Shown one piece after another: positions 17,315 through 24,991 of a DNA stretch of 64,000 bases (its first letter is position 1; every line of letters starts with the position of its first letter). Under the pieces are notes generated by a model. The model searched no databases and was not told the DNA's origin. It saw nothing but the letters and a program-made list of their open reading frames with translations. The DNA is taken from assembly GCF_010233585.1 (NCBI RefSeq), contig NZ_CP045997.1, forward strand, positions 6,434,985 through 6,498,984, written 5' to 3'. A program made the translations under genes and the position numbers. The DNA comes from Spirosoma endbachense (lineage in GTDB: Bacteria > Bacteroidota > Bacteroidia > Cytophagales > Spirosomataceae).

Positions 17315-17515
17315 GCCCCTATAAGCTTTATCCATTGCCTCATCTACCCGCTTTTTCATTTCATTCTCAGAGGGGCTTTCAACTTGTAGATGATAAACTG
17401 TCTTTCCCCTTTGGCCTCTGCCCAGATTGATGCGAAACTTGTAAGCTAGCTTGCCATGAATATTGAGGCTCCCATCGGGTAAGTAATCGGGTATGTCATC
17501 GGTTGGCTCTGGCAT
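17309..17515 (-). CDS. Small hydrophilic protein paired with a RimK-like ligase
   Basis: This 68-residue protein (MPEPTDDIPDYLPDGSLNIH...KAYRGE) has no signal peptide or membrane segment and matches nothing I know. Its start overlaps the end of the ATP-grasp gene by 20 bp, so the two are co-translated. It ends in a C-terminal Glu, interesting because RimK adds glutamates to the C-terminal Glu of ribosomal protein S6. It could therefore be a substrate or adaptor, but this is inference only. Confidence 0.55.
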   Translation of the reverse strand: MPEPTDDIPDYLPDGSLNIHGKLAYKFRINLGRGQRGKTVYHLQVESPSENEMKKRVDEAMDKAYRGE

Positions 17516-18587
17516 AAGTCTTTTTGTTTACTTGGTTTAACTTCTCATAAAAATTGGTGTGTAAGCTCGCGACCTGGGGATGATTAGCTAGATGAGTGAC
17601 ATCTCCCATTACATGAGCCACGTATATCTTACCATCATCATCAGTAAACGTATCAGTGCGGTAAGCACCGTAGCCTTCTTTAGTGGTTGCTCCTCGCTTT
17701 TTTTCTTTTATACAATATTCAATCAGGTTCTTAAAGAAGTTAATACCTGTTATGTCAATAATCTTGGTCCCTGGATTGCCGTTTACCTCGATGACATAGC
17801 TAATACCTTCCTTATCCTTCATCAAGTCTACGCCTGAGTACTCTAAGCCAACTGCTTTACTGGCATCAATACAGAGCTGTTGATCTTCTTTTGATAGGAC
17901 GAGCTTGCGGCCAGAACCCGACTTGGATAGGTTGGCCCGAAAGTCGCCTTTGTTGGCCGTTCGTTCCATAGCTGTTACTACTTCATCACCTACCACAATC
18001 GCTCGTATATCAGTGAAATTACCGTCAATGTAGCGCTGAAGCTTTACATTGATTTCATGCTTATAAAAACTCTCTAGGGTTGTGTTAGCTGATAGCTTGG
18101 TTTCCAGAATTGAAACACCTGAACCTTGAGAGCCATATACTGATTTAACGACAACTGGTAAACCGTCCATAAGATCTTCAATGATGTATTGAACGTGAGC
18201 CGGGGCTTTTGACCAAACCGTCTTAGGGGTTTTTAAGCCAGCTTGTGAAAGCCGAAGCGTTGTTTGGATCTTATTTGAGGCAGTACGAAGCGGTTCTCCT
18301 TTTTGTGGGGAGTAGATCCCCAGATTATTGTTTAAGTGTTCCAGGACAACCGTTTTGTGTTCTAATTGTCCTGAAAGCCGGGGAATGATAAAATCGTAAT
18401 CTTTTATTTTTAATCGTTGGGGTTTTTCCAGTTCTGGATTGCCATCATAGATACGATCATAGCCGCTAACGTTTTCACTGATGTACAGATACAAGTCTAA
18501 AGGCTCGTAGGCTTGCAAAGTACAATCCGTCTCTTTGGCGGCTTCTAGGAGATACTTACCGGCAGTACCTAGTGTTAGGATATGCAT
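17496..18587 (-). CDS. RimK-family ATP-grasp ligase (alpha-L-glutamate ligase-like)
   Basis: The 363-residue protein has the ATP-grasp fold of RimK. Visible motifs are KSVYGSQGSGVSILE (ATP-binding loop, ~160), DIRAIVVGDEVVTAMERTA...GDFRANLSKSG (~213-245; Arg and Lys for nucleotide and acyl-phosphate) and YVIEVNGNPGTKIID (Mg-binding Glu and Asn, ~275-289). RimK enzymes ligate amino acids, usually glutamate, to a carboxylate with ATP hydrolysis. A C-terminal extension of ~70 residues (AYRTDTFTDDDGKIYVAHVMG...) is beyond the usual length. It sits on the mobile element with a 68-residue partner, so modification of a small protein or interference with the host translation machinery is conceivable. 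Substrate unknown. Confidence 0.85.
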   Translation of the reverse strand: MHILTLGTAGKYLLEAAKETDCTLQAYEPLDLYLYISENVSGYDRIYDGNPELEKPQRLKIKDYDFIIPRLSGQLEHKTVVLEHLNNNLGIYSPQKGEPLRTASNKIQTTLRLSQAGLKTPKTVWSKAPAHVQYIIEDLMDGLPVVVKSVYGSQGSGVSILETKLSANTTLESFYKHEINVKLQRYIDGNFTDIRAIVVGDEVVTAMERTANKGDFRANLSKSGSGRKLVLSKEDQQLCIDASKAVGLEYSGVDLMKDKEGISYVIEVNGNPGTKIIDITGINFFKNLIEYCIKEKKRGATTKEGYGAYRTDTFTDDDGKIYVAHVMGDVTHLANHPQVASLHTNFYEKLNQVNKKTYARANR

Positions 18588-18637
18588 AGGGATTAGAGAT
18601 TTGGGAAAAAGGTAAAATGGTCGTTATTGATGCATAT

Positions 18638-18682
18638 CAATTGCCAATTCATATATCGCTCCGAAGGCCGTTTTGGCAATTG
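18638..18682. promoter_or_regulatory. Inverted repeat in the leader of the RimK-like gene
   Basis: CAATTGCCAA (18638-18647) and its complement (18673-18682) lie 50-95 bp upstream of the ligase start. This could be an operator or an mRNA hairpin. Just beyond it, at 18706-18716, GGGGGGCTGTG repeats part of the 34-bp inverted repeat found around the primase gene. Confidence 0.4.
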
Positions 18683-18857
18683 CAATTTGGCTCAGTGCGC
18701 GTCTAGGGGGGCTGTGTGTGCCAGTGCCACGATTTTTGCATTTTTTAAGGGTTAAGTAATTGATTATGAGCATTTTTGTTGATTTTTAGATTTCAAAAAT
18801 TGAAGGTAAGCGTTGCAAAATAGTGATGTGAATGGTTTTTAATGAATTGATTTACAG

Positions 18858-19097
18858 TTAGTTGTTATATTTTTTGCTTGTAAACGTTGGTTCATTCCAA
18901 AGGGTATTTTGTGCAATTTGGCATCCCGCTTGCCTTAAAATCTTCTCTTTAAGATCTGCTGTGATAGGAATCTGATTACGGTATTTGTGTAGATACTTAA
19001 TACGCTGTTCTACAGGACGACCTGTTTTCTGCCATAGCTCAGGGCTAGAAAGCACGATCTCAAATGCTTCATCGGTGGTGTAAGTCTCTTTTTCCAT
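18858..19097 (-). CDS. Hypothetical protein of the replication module
   Basis: From MEKETYTTDEAFEIVLSSPE (start at 19097, preferred because the longer start at 19145 would overlap the primase gene by 38 bp) this is a 79-residue soluble protein. It contains RIKYLHKYRNQIPITADLKEKILRQAG, which could form a small helical or helix-turn-helix-like domain. It follows the primase gene by 10 bp and is probably co-transcribed with it. Function unknown. Confidence 0.55.
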   Translation of the reverse strand: MEKETYTTDEAFEIVLSSPELWQKTGRPVEQRIKYLHKYRNQIPITADLKEKILRQAGCQIAQNTLWNEPTFTSKKYNN

Positions 19098-19107
19098 AGT
19101 ATGATAG

Positions 19108-19902
19108 TTAGATGATTGATTGTATTGCTTTGTGAGCGTTGGCAATGGTGCGTTGTAGATAGCTTTCCAAATACTTGCCTTTTCTGACTGCTAGGTCTGG
19201 ACTAGTCCTTTCCAAGTGTTGACTAATTTCGATGTCGGTTTTACCTGCTCTGATGAGTCCACAGGCTACACCAAAGTCTTGTTCACTACTGCTATTCTTG
19301 CTGGGGCTATGCTGATAGAGCGGCATACTATTTATTGCAGTTGTATTTTTATTGAGCACAGCCCCCCCACAGGGGTAAAAAGTTGACAGCCGGTTTGCGG
19401 CTCGACATAGCCGAACAAACGGAAACAATCCACTTTGTAAGCGGTACTTTTCTTTTCGATTAGTGAAGCCTGGCAAACGCCCAACGTGATCCGGTTCTGC
19501 ACTGGCAAGGTCTGCTCCTAATTGAATAGCTAGCGTTTGACAGGATACTTTAGCAATATCCCGGTTAGCTGGTATCGTTGGAAGAATTAGCCAAGCTTGA
19601 TAGTTGGTGGGGCTAGTTTCAATCAGCAAACAGGGCTTAAGTCTAGCCAGCTCGCTTAATGAATCGAAACTCAGATCATCAAGTAAGACGTATTGATAGC
19701 CAATTGGACGGGCATATATATCGAACCCCTTGCTATTCTTATCCCGCAAATAGCGGACGGTTTCAGATTTTGCTAACTGATCGGGCGTATAGTCCACCCA
19801 AAAACCTTCATCGGTCAATCGATTCTTAAGCTGCACCTTATAACTAGCCGCATCGAAAACGGACAGGTATCGTTCAATTGCTGTTTGAGTTAAGTTGCTC
19901 AT
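19108..19902 (-). CDS. RepB-like DNA primase domain protein
   Basis: The 264-residue protein resembles the RepB-like (archaeo-eukaryotic type) primase domain of mobile-element replication proteins: GFDIYARPIGYQYVLLDDLSFDSLSEL, then PCLLIETSPTNYQAWLIL, ending in EPDHVGRLPGFTNRKEKY (His and Arg typical of the active site). It likely makes primers for element replication with the D5-type helicase encoded upstream. Residues ~174-185 (FYPCGGAVLNK) are encoded by one arm of a 34-bp perfect inverted repeat whose other arm covers the leader 11-44 bp upstream of the ATG. Confidence 0.78.
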   Translation of the reverse strand: MSNLTQTAIERYLSVFDAASYKVQLKNRLTDEGFWVDYTPDQLAKSETVRYLRDKNSKGFDIYARPIGYQYVLLDDLSFDSLSELARLKPCLLIETSPTNYQAWLILPTIPANRDIAKVSCQTLAIQLGADLASAEPDHVGRLPGFTNRKEKYRLQSGLFPFVRLCRAANRLSTFYPCGGAVLNKNTTAINSMPLYQHSPSKNSSSEQDFGVACGLIRAGKTDIEISQHLERTSPDLAVRKGKYLESYLQRTIANAHKAIQSII

Positions 19903-19946
19903 AAGTCTTACTTTTTTACCCCTGTGGGGGGGCTGTGCTCAATAAA
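19348..19946. repeat. 34-bp perfect inverted repeat spanning the primase gene 5' half
   Basis: Arm 1 is 19348-19381, inside the primase coding sequence. Arm 2 is 19913-19946, ending 11 bp before the primase ATG. They are exact reverse complements over 34 bases, including runs of seven C/G, and flank 531 bp. A partial match (GGGGGGCTGTG) occurs at 18706-18716. Confidence 0.9.
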
Positions 19947-20008
19947 TTCTTGTTAGCCTAATCTTGGAATTTCGCAGTGACATAAATTCTGGAAAGTTTG
20001 GCCAACAC

Positions 20009-20081
20009 CTACATTTGCTACATTTCCTACATGATTGCCGTTTTTTTGATTTTTTGAATGTAGATCATGTAGAAAATGTAG
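20009..20081. repeat. Iteron array, candidate replication origin
   Basis: CTACAT occurs at 20009, 20018 and 20027 (exact 9-bp period). Its complement ATGTAG occurs at 20058, 20067 and 20076 (again 9-bp period). The two triplets face each other across a 25-bp T-rich spacer. The array lies in the 254-bp gap between the helicase and primase genes. Three-plus-three inverted iterons beside replication genes are typical of initiator-binding origins in plasmids and P4-like elements. Confidence 0.72.
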
Positions 20082-20156
20082 CTGTTAGGAAAAACTTTTT
20101 GAGTTGTCATTCGCACGCGATAGGTTTAGATAACTGATTGCATAACATGCATTTAG

Positions 20157-21587
20157 TTAAGGAAAAGGCTTGCTTGCATAGACGACATTGCCAATTGTCT
20201 GCCTTTTTACCTGTATATGGTTCTTTTCAAGCCTATCCTTGAAATTCTTGAGGTTCAAAAAGGCAAATCCAGAAATAGTACAAAAAGCCTTGTAATGTTC
20301 GTAGATGCTTTGAAGTGATAAATAACTTACAGAAGGCTGGTAGTTTTCTTCCATTAAAAAGACTGCCACAGTGTCGGCTTCCTGCCGGTATTTAGCCAAG
20401 ACTTGACTAGCCTTTTCGCTATGTGTAAACCGTTTATTGGCTAGCAGTCGATTCATACCGCTTAAGATCCAGTTAAACACACCTGACAGTTCTCTCTGGA
20501 TAATCTTTGTGGGTAATTCAGGGTCTTTCTGCTCATCAGTAATGGTCACCTCAAAGGGTACGATCAGGAACCGGCGAAAAAAAGCTTCGGAGTGCTCAAC
20601 CTCTTTAGGTAGAGTATTACAGTTGAACATAAGCTTGGCGTAATCCCGCATAATAAAGGGATCTCGATACAAGAGCTTGGCTTCAACGGGTTCGCCTGAT
20701 GCGAGTTGCTTGAACACATCACTCTCTAGGCTCCCTTTAATCTCACTGCCATAATTGAGAAGCTTATCAGCTAGCTTAGCGCGGTGGGCTTCGTTACTTA
20801 AACTTTGCAAGGAATAATTCGAAACATTTTGTCCACCCAATAGGGCATTCACTACTTCAAAAAACACCGATTTACCATTTGAGCCAGTACCATAAAGCAG
20901 TAAGACCTTTTCTAGTTTTAGATGTCGGATGAAGACATAGCCGATATATTCGGCTAGGAGAGATTGTAAATCGGTATCAGGCAGAACCGTGTCCAAATAG
21001 CGTTGAAAAATGGGCGCTTTGGCGTTTGCTTGATAAGCGAAAGAGAGCTGATAGGTTAGAAAGTCTGCTTTATCATGAGGTCGAAGGCGCTGACTGTCTG
21101 GGGTAATCTCGTACGTACCATTCTGCATATTGATCAGGACGGTTTGAGGAGATTGCGGAAGGACAGGGAAATGGCTAGATGAAAGAAACTGGCGATAAAG
21201 ACGGTCACGAAATTCATAATGGCGTGAGTTGAACTTATCCACGCCCATTTTTTCGGAAGTTCTACTTAACAGATCCTGTATTTCGTTCTCTTCAGTTACC
21301 TGCCAGAAGGCCCTATTATAGAGATAGACAATTCCGTTCCGTCTGCACAAGGCATAACCGTTAACCTGGGCTTGAGCGAGCAAGTGTTCTACGGTACATA
21401 TTAAGTAATGCTTTTGGGTAAGTTTACGGTCGGGATCTTCCACAAATACAGGTCCAGCCAAGTGCCTAAAGTCTGCCTTTTTAATAGTAGCTAATACTTT
21501 GGAAAAGATCAGATGAGGCTCCTCAATTGGAAACGACTGATTACTATCTATCAATGGGTTAGGTTGCACTGTAATGACATTGTTCAT
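20157..21587 (-). CDS. D5/P4-type primase-helicase (SF3 ATPase)
   Basis: The 476-residue replication protein has a D5_N-like domain (~residues 85-200, including the Phe- and Tyr-rich RHYEFRDRLYRQF) and a superfamily 3 helicase core. The core shows Walker A LLLYGTGSNGKSVFF (~236-250), a Walker B-like acidic end (KLLNYGSEI), sensor 1 in KLMFNCNTLP and an Arg finger in FFRRFLIVPFEV. A C-terminal winged-helix-like region follows (~400-476). It should unwind the element origin. It lacks an obvious N-terminal primase domain; the separate RepB-like gene downstream can supply that function. The iteron array follows its 3' end. Confidence 0.9.
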   Translation of the reverse strand: MNNVITVQPNPLIDSNQSFPIEEPHLIFSKVLATIKKADFRHLAGPVFVEDPDRKLTQKHYLICTVEHLLAQAQVNGYALCRRNGIVYLYNRAFWQVTEENEIQDLLSRTSEKMGVDKFNSRHYEFRDRLYRQFLSSSHFPVLPQSPQTVLINMQNGTYEITPDSQRLRPHDKADFLTYQLSFAYQANAKAPIFQRYLDTVLPDTDLQSLLAEYIGYVFIRHLKLEKVLLLYGTGSNGKSVFFEVVNALLGGQNVSNYSLQSLSNEAHRAKLADKLLNYGSEIKGSLESDVFKQLASGEPVEAKLLYRDPFIMRDYAKLMFNCNTLPKEVEHSEAFFRRFLIVPFEVTITDEQKDPELPTKIIQRELSGVFNWILSGMNRLLANKRFTHSEKASQVLAKYRQEADTVAVFLMEENYQPSVSYLSLQSIYEHYKAFCTISGFAFLNLKNFKDRLEKNHIQVKRQTIGNVVYASKPFP

Positions 21588-21625
21588 ATCTTTGTCGGGT
21601 ATTAACTGATAGGTTAATTATGTAC

Positions 21626-21660
21626 AAAGCCGCTTGCGAGTCTAGAACGCAAGCGGCTTT
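21626..21660. terminator. Hairpin between helicase gene and the 95-residue ORF
   Basis: Perfect 13-bp arms (AAAGCCGCTTGCG at 21626-21638; complement at 21648-21660), 9-nt loop, A/T runs on both sides. It separates transcription of the 95-residue gene from the replication genes. Confidence 0.75.
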
Positions 21661-21661
21661 T

Positions 21662-21949
21662 TTATTGGCCTATGAACATGGCTTCGAACATATCTTGTAG
21701 TTCGTAGAGCTGGCTAATCATTTGCCGGTATTGCATTAACTCATCTTTTTCCATTGCAGGAACATTAGTAGCTAAATGACGAATAGCATCTCCAACAATA
21801 ATCCCTAATCCAAGTGGTGTATTGCGGTGCTCATTATCAGCCAATTCAAACATGGCAGTAATCATAGGTTCAATGTTAATTGACATACCTGTTTTTGGGT
21901 GAGGAAATAGGAGTGGTGTGTTGCCATTACACTTATAGTAATTATTCAT
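21662..21949 (-). CDS. Hypothetical protein (95 residues)
   Basis: A soluble, mainly helical small protein (MNNYYKCNGNTPLLFPHPKTG...ELQDMFEAMFIGQ) with no family I recognise. It sits between two strong hairpins (21626-21660 and 21991-22017), so it is probably transcribed on its own. Its position just upstream of the helicase gene suggests a role in element biology. Confidence 0.5.
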   Translation of the reverse strand: MNNYYKCNGNTPLLFPHPKTGMSINIEPMITAMFELADNEHRNTPLGLGIIVGDAIRHLATNVPAMEKDELMQYRQMISQLYELQDMFEAMFIGQ

Positions 21950-21990
21950 ACATTTGGAGAGATAGAGGGGTGAAGCTTCGGTTTTACTCT

Positions 21991-22017
21991 AACCCGGCTG
22001 GTAGAAACAGCCGGGTT
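21991..22017. terminator. Intrinsic terminator hairpin upstream of the 95-residue ORF
   Basis: Perfect 10-bp arms (AACCCGGCTG at 21991-22000; complement at 22008-22017), 7-nt loop, followed by a T-run on the plus strand. Confidence 0.7.
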
Positions 22018-22293
22018 TTTTATTGTAAAGCCATGAACTAGTACTTAGTCCAAGTGCTTGCTTAATGATGGAAAACAAACTAATAGGGATAAGGCAACGC
22101 CTTACATAGAACATATAGACCTTCTGTCTTTGCCATCAGCTAGCAAAACGCGTTGTTAATACCCTGTTAAACTGGAAGTGGATAGGAGTTAATAGGCTAA
22201 GTATATAGCCTTACTTGGTAGAAGAGTATAAGGGAATGGCTCAAAATCAGCACATGGATTTATCACCAATACGTGTTGTGAAGAATGAACTGT

Positions 22294-22575
22294 TTACGAT
22301 TCTTTAGGGTAACCTCTCCTCATAAAGTCTTCTACGTCAGCCCGTTTGATCCAAACAGAACGAGTTTTTTTATCTGGTACAGAATGAGGGCGTGATACAG
22401 GGAAAGCGCCATCGTTTACTAATTGCCAGAAACGGGTTTTTCCAAGCTTGAATATGCGTTGTACATCATTTGGAGTGAGCCACTCATCGGGTTGAGCAGC
22501 TAGAAGCAGATCCAATTTTTCATTGATCTGTTCAAGAAGGGGGGCGTTAGAAAACATACGTTCGATGTGGTTCAA
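22294..22575 (-). CDS. HTH protein, AlpA/excisionase-like (HTH_17)
   Basis: The 93-residue DNA-binding protein has an N-terminal helix, then a MerR-like winged helix-turn-helix: EWLTPNDVQRIFKLGKTRFWQLVNDGAFPVSRP...SVWIKRADVEDFMRRG. This is the HTH_17 pattern seen in AlpA regulators and excisionases of integrated elements. It lies upstream of the helicase gene and downstream of the integrase-like genes, so a role as recombination directionality factor or replication switch is plausible. Confidence 0.75.
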   Translation of the reverse strand: MNHIERMFSNAPLLEQINEKLDLLLAAQPDEWLTPNDVQRIFKLGKTRFWQLVNDGAFPVSRPHSVPDKKTRSVWIKRADVEDFMRRGYPKES

Positions 22576-22647
22576 TAGAACTTACCAACGCAAGTAATAA
22601 AAAAAATAGTAATAAAAATATTTGTGACTATTTTTTTATAGAAGCCA

Positions 22648-23448
22648 TTACAATGGTCTTTCCATAAAGTATAGAGTAGTTGGCTTTAATAATTGTAAAA
22701 TAGCTGGTATCATATTTTCTATAAAATCCTTATCAGGCCCATTATACTTTTCTCTCCAAATGGTGACAAATTCTCCATCAATCCAGTCACATCGATAAAT
22801 GCCTAAAGGAAAAACACTTCGGAAGATCCCTTTTTGATAGTGTGTTGCCAAAAACGAATAATTGGCTAATGCGAGTTCGTAACTCGGGGTTGGCTCTTTT
22901 ACAATTTTAGAAATGTTTTCATAGATATATTTTGCTTCGAGTCTATCCCAATCAATTAATTTTGCAAAGTAACTTCTCTCTTTATGATCTACTACAGTCT
23001 TATCAAAAACTAAGCATCCTAATAGAATTTCTTTAAGAGACGATTCTATTAAGTCATCCAACTCCTTTTGCTCATGTAAGTTTCTTTCTGTACCCCATAA
23101 AATTCCATTATAAACAATTCTGTTAGATAAATCTAAGGCATTATAATCTATTAAGTCCTGTGCTGTATTAGTTTGAATTGTTTGTACTGTTTTTTTTATG
23201 ATCCTTTCTTCTTCGAGGAATAATGATTTATTATTTTCTATAAAAATTTCGAACTCAGCATCAGATGTATAGAGATTGGTTAAACTCTTGAAATGCCTAG
23301 TTTGAGAGTTTGCAGTAACCTGCACGTAAATTGGATACAGCAACTTGTCATCATTACTCTTTGCTTTTAGCTTTTTATTTAAGTAAAAACGCACAGATAC
23401 CTTTTTATCAAATTTGTGCTTTTTATACTTTCGTTTTGTACGTTCCAT
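22648..23448 (-). CDS. Protein with integrase-type arm-DNA-binding N-terminus but no recombinase domain
   Basis: The first ~65 residues of this 266-residue protein (VSVRFYLNKKLKAKSNDDKLLYPIYVQV...RHFKSL) resemble the arm-site-binding domain at the start of Bacteroidota tyrosine recombinases. The remainder (~200 residues; FAKLIDWDRLEAKYIYENISKIV...) has none of the catalytic Arg, His-x-x-Arg or Tyr motifs. It lies between the integrase and the HTH gene. It could compete for arm sites and modulate excision. The N-terminal assignment is a pattern judgement and the rest is unrecognised. Confidence 0.5.
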   Translation of the reverse strand: MERTKRKYKKHKFDKKVSVRFYLNKKLKAKSNDDKLLYPIYVQVTANSQTRHFKSLTNLYTSDAEFEIFIENNKSLFLEEERIIKKTVQTIQTNTAQDLIDYNALDLSNRIVYNGILWGTERNLHEQKELDDLIESSLKEILLGCLVFDKTVVDHKERSYFAKLIDWDRLEAKYIYENISKIVKEPTPSYELALANYSFLATHYQKGIFRSVFPLGIYRCDWIDGEFVTIWREKYNGPDKDFIENMIPAILQLLKPTTLYFMERPL

Positions 23449-23523
23449 TCTGATGCAAAATGATTAAATATATTCTACAAGTAGGATCATAAATCACGCG
23501 ATGGCTCTATATATGATCCCGCA

Positions 23524-23587
23524 AAAAGTGATGCTAGAGCTTACACGTGGATTACATAATCCACGTGTAAGCTCTAGCATCACTTTT
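23524..23587. repeat. 31-bp perfect hairpin at the integrase 3' end
   Basis: Arms 23524-23554 and 23557-23587 are perfect complements with a 2-nt centre (CA). It contains ACACGTGGATTA and overlaps the integrase stop codon (23580-23582). It is a strong transcription terminator or mRNA-stability structure for the minus-strand integrase. Confidence 0.85.
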
Positions 23588-24791
23588 GATAAGAATTAGG
23601 CCACTTAATAGCTCGTAAGGCGGTTTCAATTGCATGGCCTGACGTATGTACATATCCCATTGTGGTCTGTATATCCGAGTGTTGAGCCAGCTCCTTAACC
23701 ATTGGCGTTGGTAAGACGGTTGATAGATAGGTAAGGCCAGAATGCCGGGCAGTATGAAACGTAACCGCCTTAGTAATTCCGGCCATTCGAATAACCTCTT
23801 TAAGATGTTTATTCATTTTCACATGAGACCGTCTAAAGAAAGGTTGTGAATCCGTACGTGAATAGGTTATTAGTATTCGCTCTGGCTTGCTGTGTCCGTC
23901 AGCAGTTGGAAACAATAGCCCAAGCGGTAAACGAGCTTCCTTTTTAGATTTTTGCGTTACAAATTCAAGCAGTATGCCCTCATTAGTTTGCAAGATGTGT
24001 TTGCGACTAATCCGGGTAATATCGCTGATCCGTAGTGAGGTATAAAAGGCAAACAAAAAGGCATCACGGTAAAAGGTTAAATGCTGGTTTTCTTCCGTAA
24101 ATATTAACCGTTCGATTCGCTCGATTTCTTCAATTTGTAAGGCTACCTTATTGACTCGGGCTTTCTTTGGCCTAAAGTCGTTATAAGGGTTCTGTTGGGG
24201 TAAAAAAAGTCCTTTGCGTTCGGCATTGTCCAGGCATTTCTTGATTGCTTGATGATACTTATAGATATAATTGGCTCCAAGCCGAAGAGTGGTCTTTAGG
24301 TGGAAGTCAAACCGTTCTATAAAGTCCAGAGTTAACGTATCAAATTCCAGATCGTTACCCGCGTTAAATTCATGCAAGCGCGTCAATACTAATTGAGAAT
24401 GTTGAAAGGCCCGGTAAGACAGCTCGGGCTTTCTGCGTTGCAACTGCTCCCGATAGTGGCTTGAAAAGGTGGCCTTCGCTTTATTAGGCTGATTAGCAGC
24501 CTTTAGCATCAAGTCAAAATCTTTCAGAGTAAACGCCTGTTTGTATTGACTCTCAAACAGGGTTTCAAAATCGCTCAGATCCGTTATCTGCTTACGAACT
24601 TTACTCATGTGAGTAGGATTCTTCAGCTCATCTTTACGAAAATCCCAGTCCTCTTTTCTGACTTTAAAGCCTGTTGCAAAATACCGTCGCAAGCCATTTT
24701 GATAGGCTTCAATAACAACGGGTGCTTTACCGTCTTTAGTGGTCTGTTTACGGCGGTTGAACAGAAGTCGATACCTTACTTTGTGCGTCAT
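23580..24791 (-). CDS. Tyrosine recombinase (site-specific integrase of the island)
   Basis: About 403 residues from the preferred start MTHKVRYRLLFNRR at 24791; the longer frame to 24833 adds 14 residues that do not resemble the family. Order: arm-binding domain (~1-90), SAM-like core-binding domain (~100-200) and catalytic domain. Catalytic residues are visible: Arg in TSLRISDITR, Lys in TQKSKKEAR, His-Thr-Ala-Arg in FHTARHSGL, His in AQHSDIQTT and nucleophile Tyr in TTMGYVHTS. It should integrate at the tRNA-Arg 3' end 200 bp away. Intact, so the element may still be mobile. Confidence 0.93.
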   Translation of the reverse strand: MTHKVRYRLLFNRRKQTTKDGKAPVVIEAYQNGLRRYFATGFKVRKEDWDFRKDELKNPTHMSKVRKQITDLSDFETLFESQYKQAFTLKDFDLMLKAANQPNKAKATFSSHYREQLQRRKPELSYRAFQHSQLVLTRLHEFNAGNDLEFDTLTLDFIERFDFHLKTTLRLGANYIYKYHQAIKKCLDNAERKGLFLPQQNPYNDFRPKKARVNKVALQIEEIERIERLIFTEENQHLTFYRDAFLFAFYTSLRISDITRISRKHILQTNEGILLEFVTQKSKKEARLPLGLLFPTADGHSKPERILITYSRTDSQPFFRRSHVKMNKHLKEVIRMAGITKAVTFHTARHSGLTYLSTVLPTPMVKELAQHSDIQTTMGYVHTSGHAIETALRAIKWPNSYQK

Positions 24792-24849
24792 GGCAAACTG
24801 ATTGTTTGGTTTGCACCAAACATCTACCGACAACGGCCCAAAAAAATGC

Positions 24850-24865
24850 GTATCAAAACTGTATC
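24850..24865. repeat. Putative integrase arm-site repeat, right copy
   Basis: GTATCAAAACTGTATC, identical to 9482-9497 and in the same orientation. It lies just upstream of the integrase start and ~126 bp inside attR. Confidence 0.6.
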
Positions 24866-24942
24866 AAACCCAACGAACCGTAATGAACTATAGAGGGTTC
24901 GAAATGGTTCGCTAGCACACTCTAATATGCTCTTATTCAACA

Positions 24943-24979
24943 AATAAGGCTTATAAATCGCTGATTTATAAGCCTTATT
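24943..24979 (-). terminator. Hairpin directly after tRNA-Arg, supplied by the island
   Basis: Perfect 17-bp arms (AATAAGGCTTATAAATC at 24943-24959; complement at 24963-24979) with a 3-nt loop. It lies 14 bp downstream of the tRNA 3' end. It could replace the tRNA's original terminator, which now lies at 9371-9405. Confidence 0.6.
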
Positions 24980-24991
24980 GAAATTTACTCA

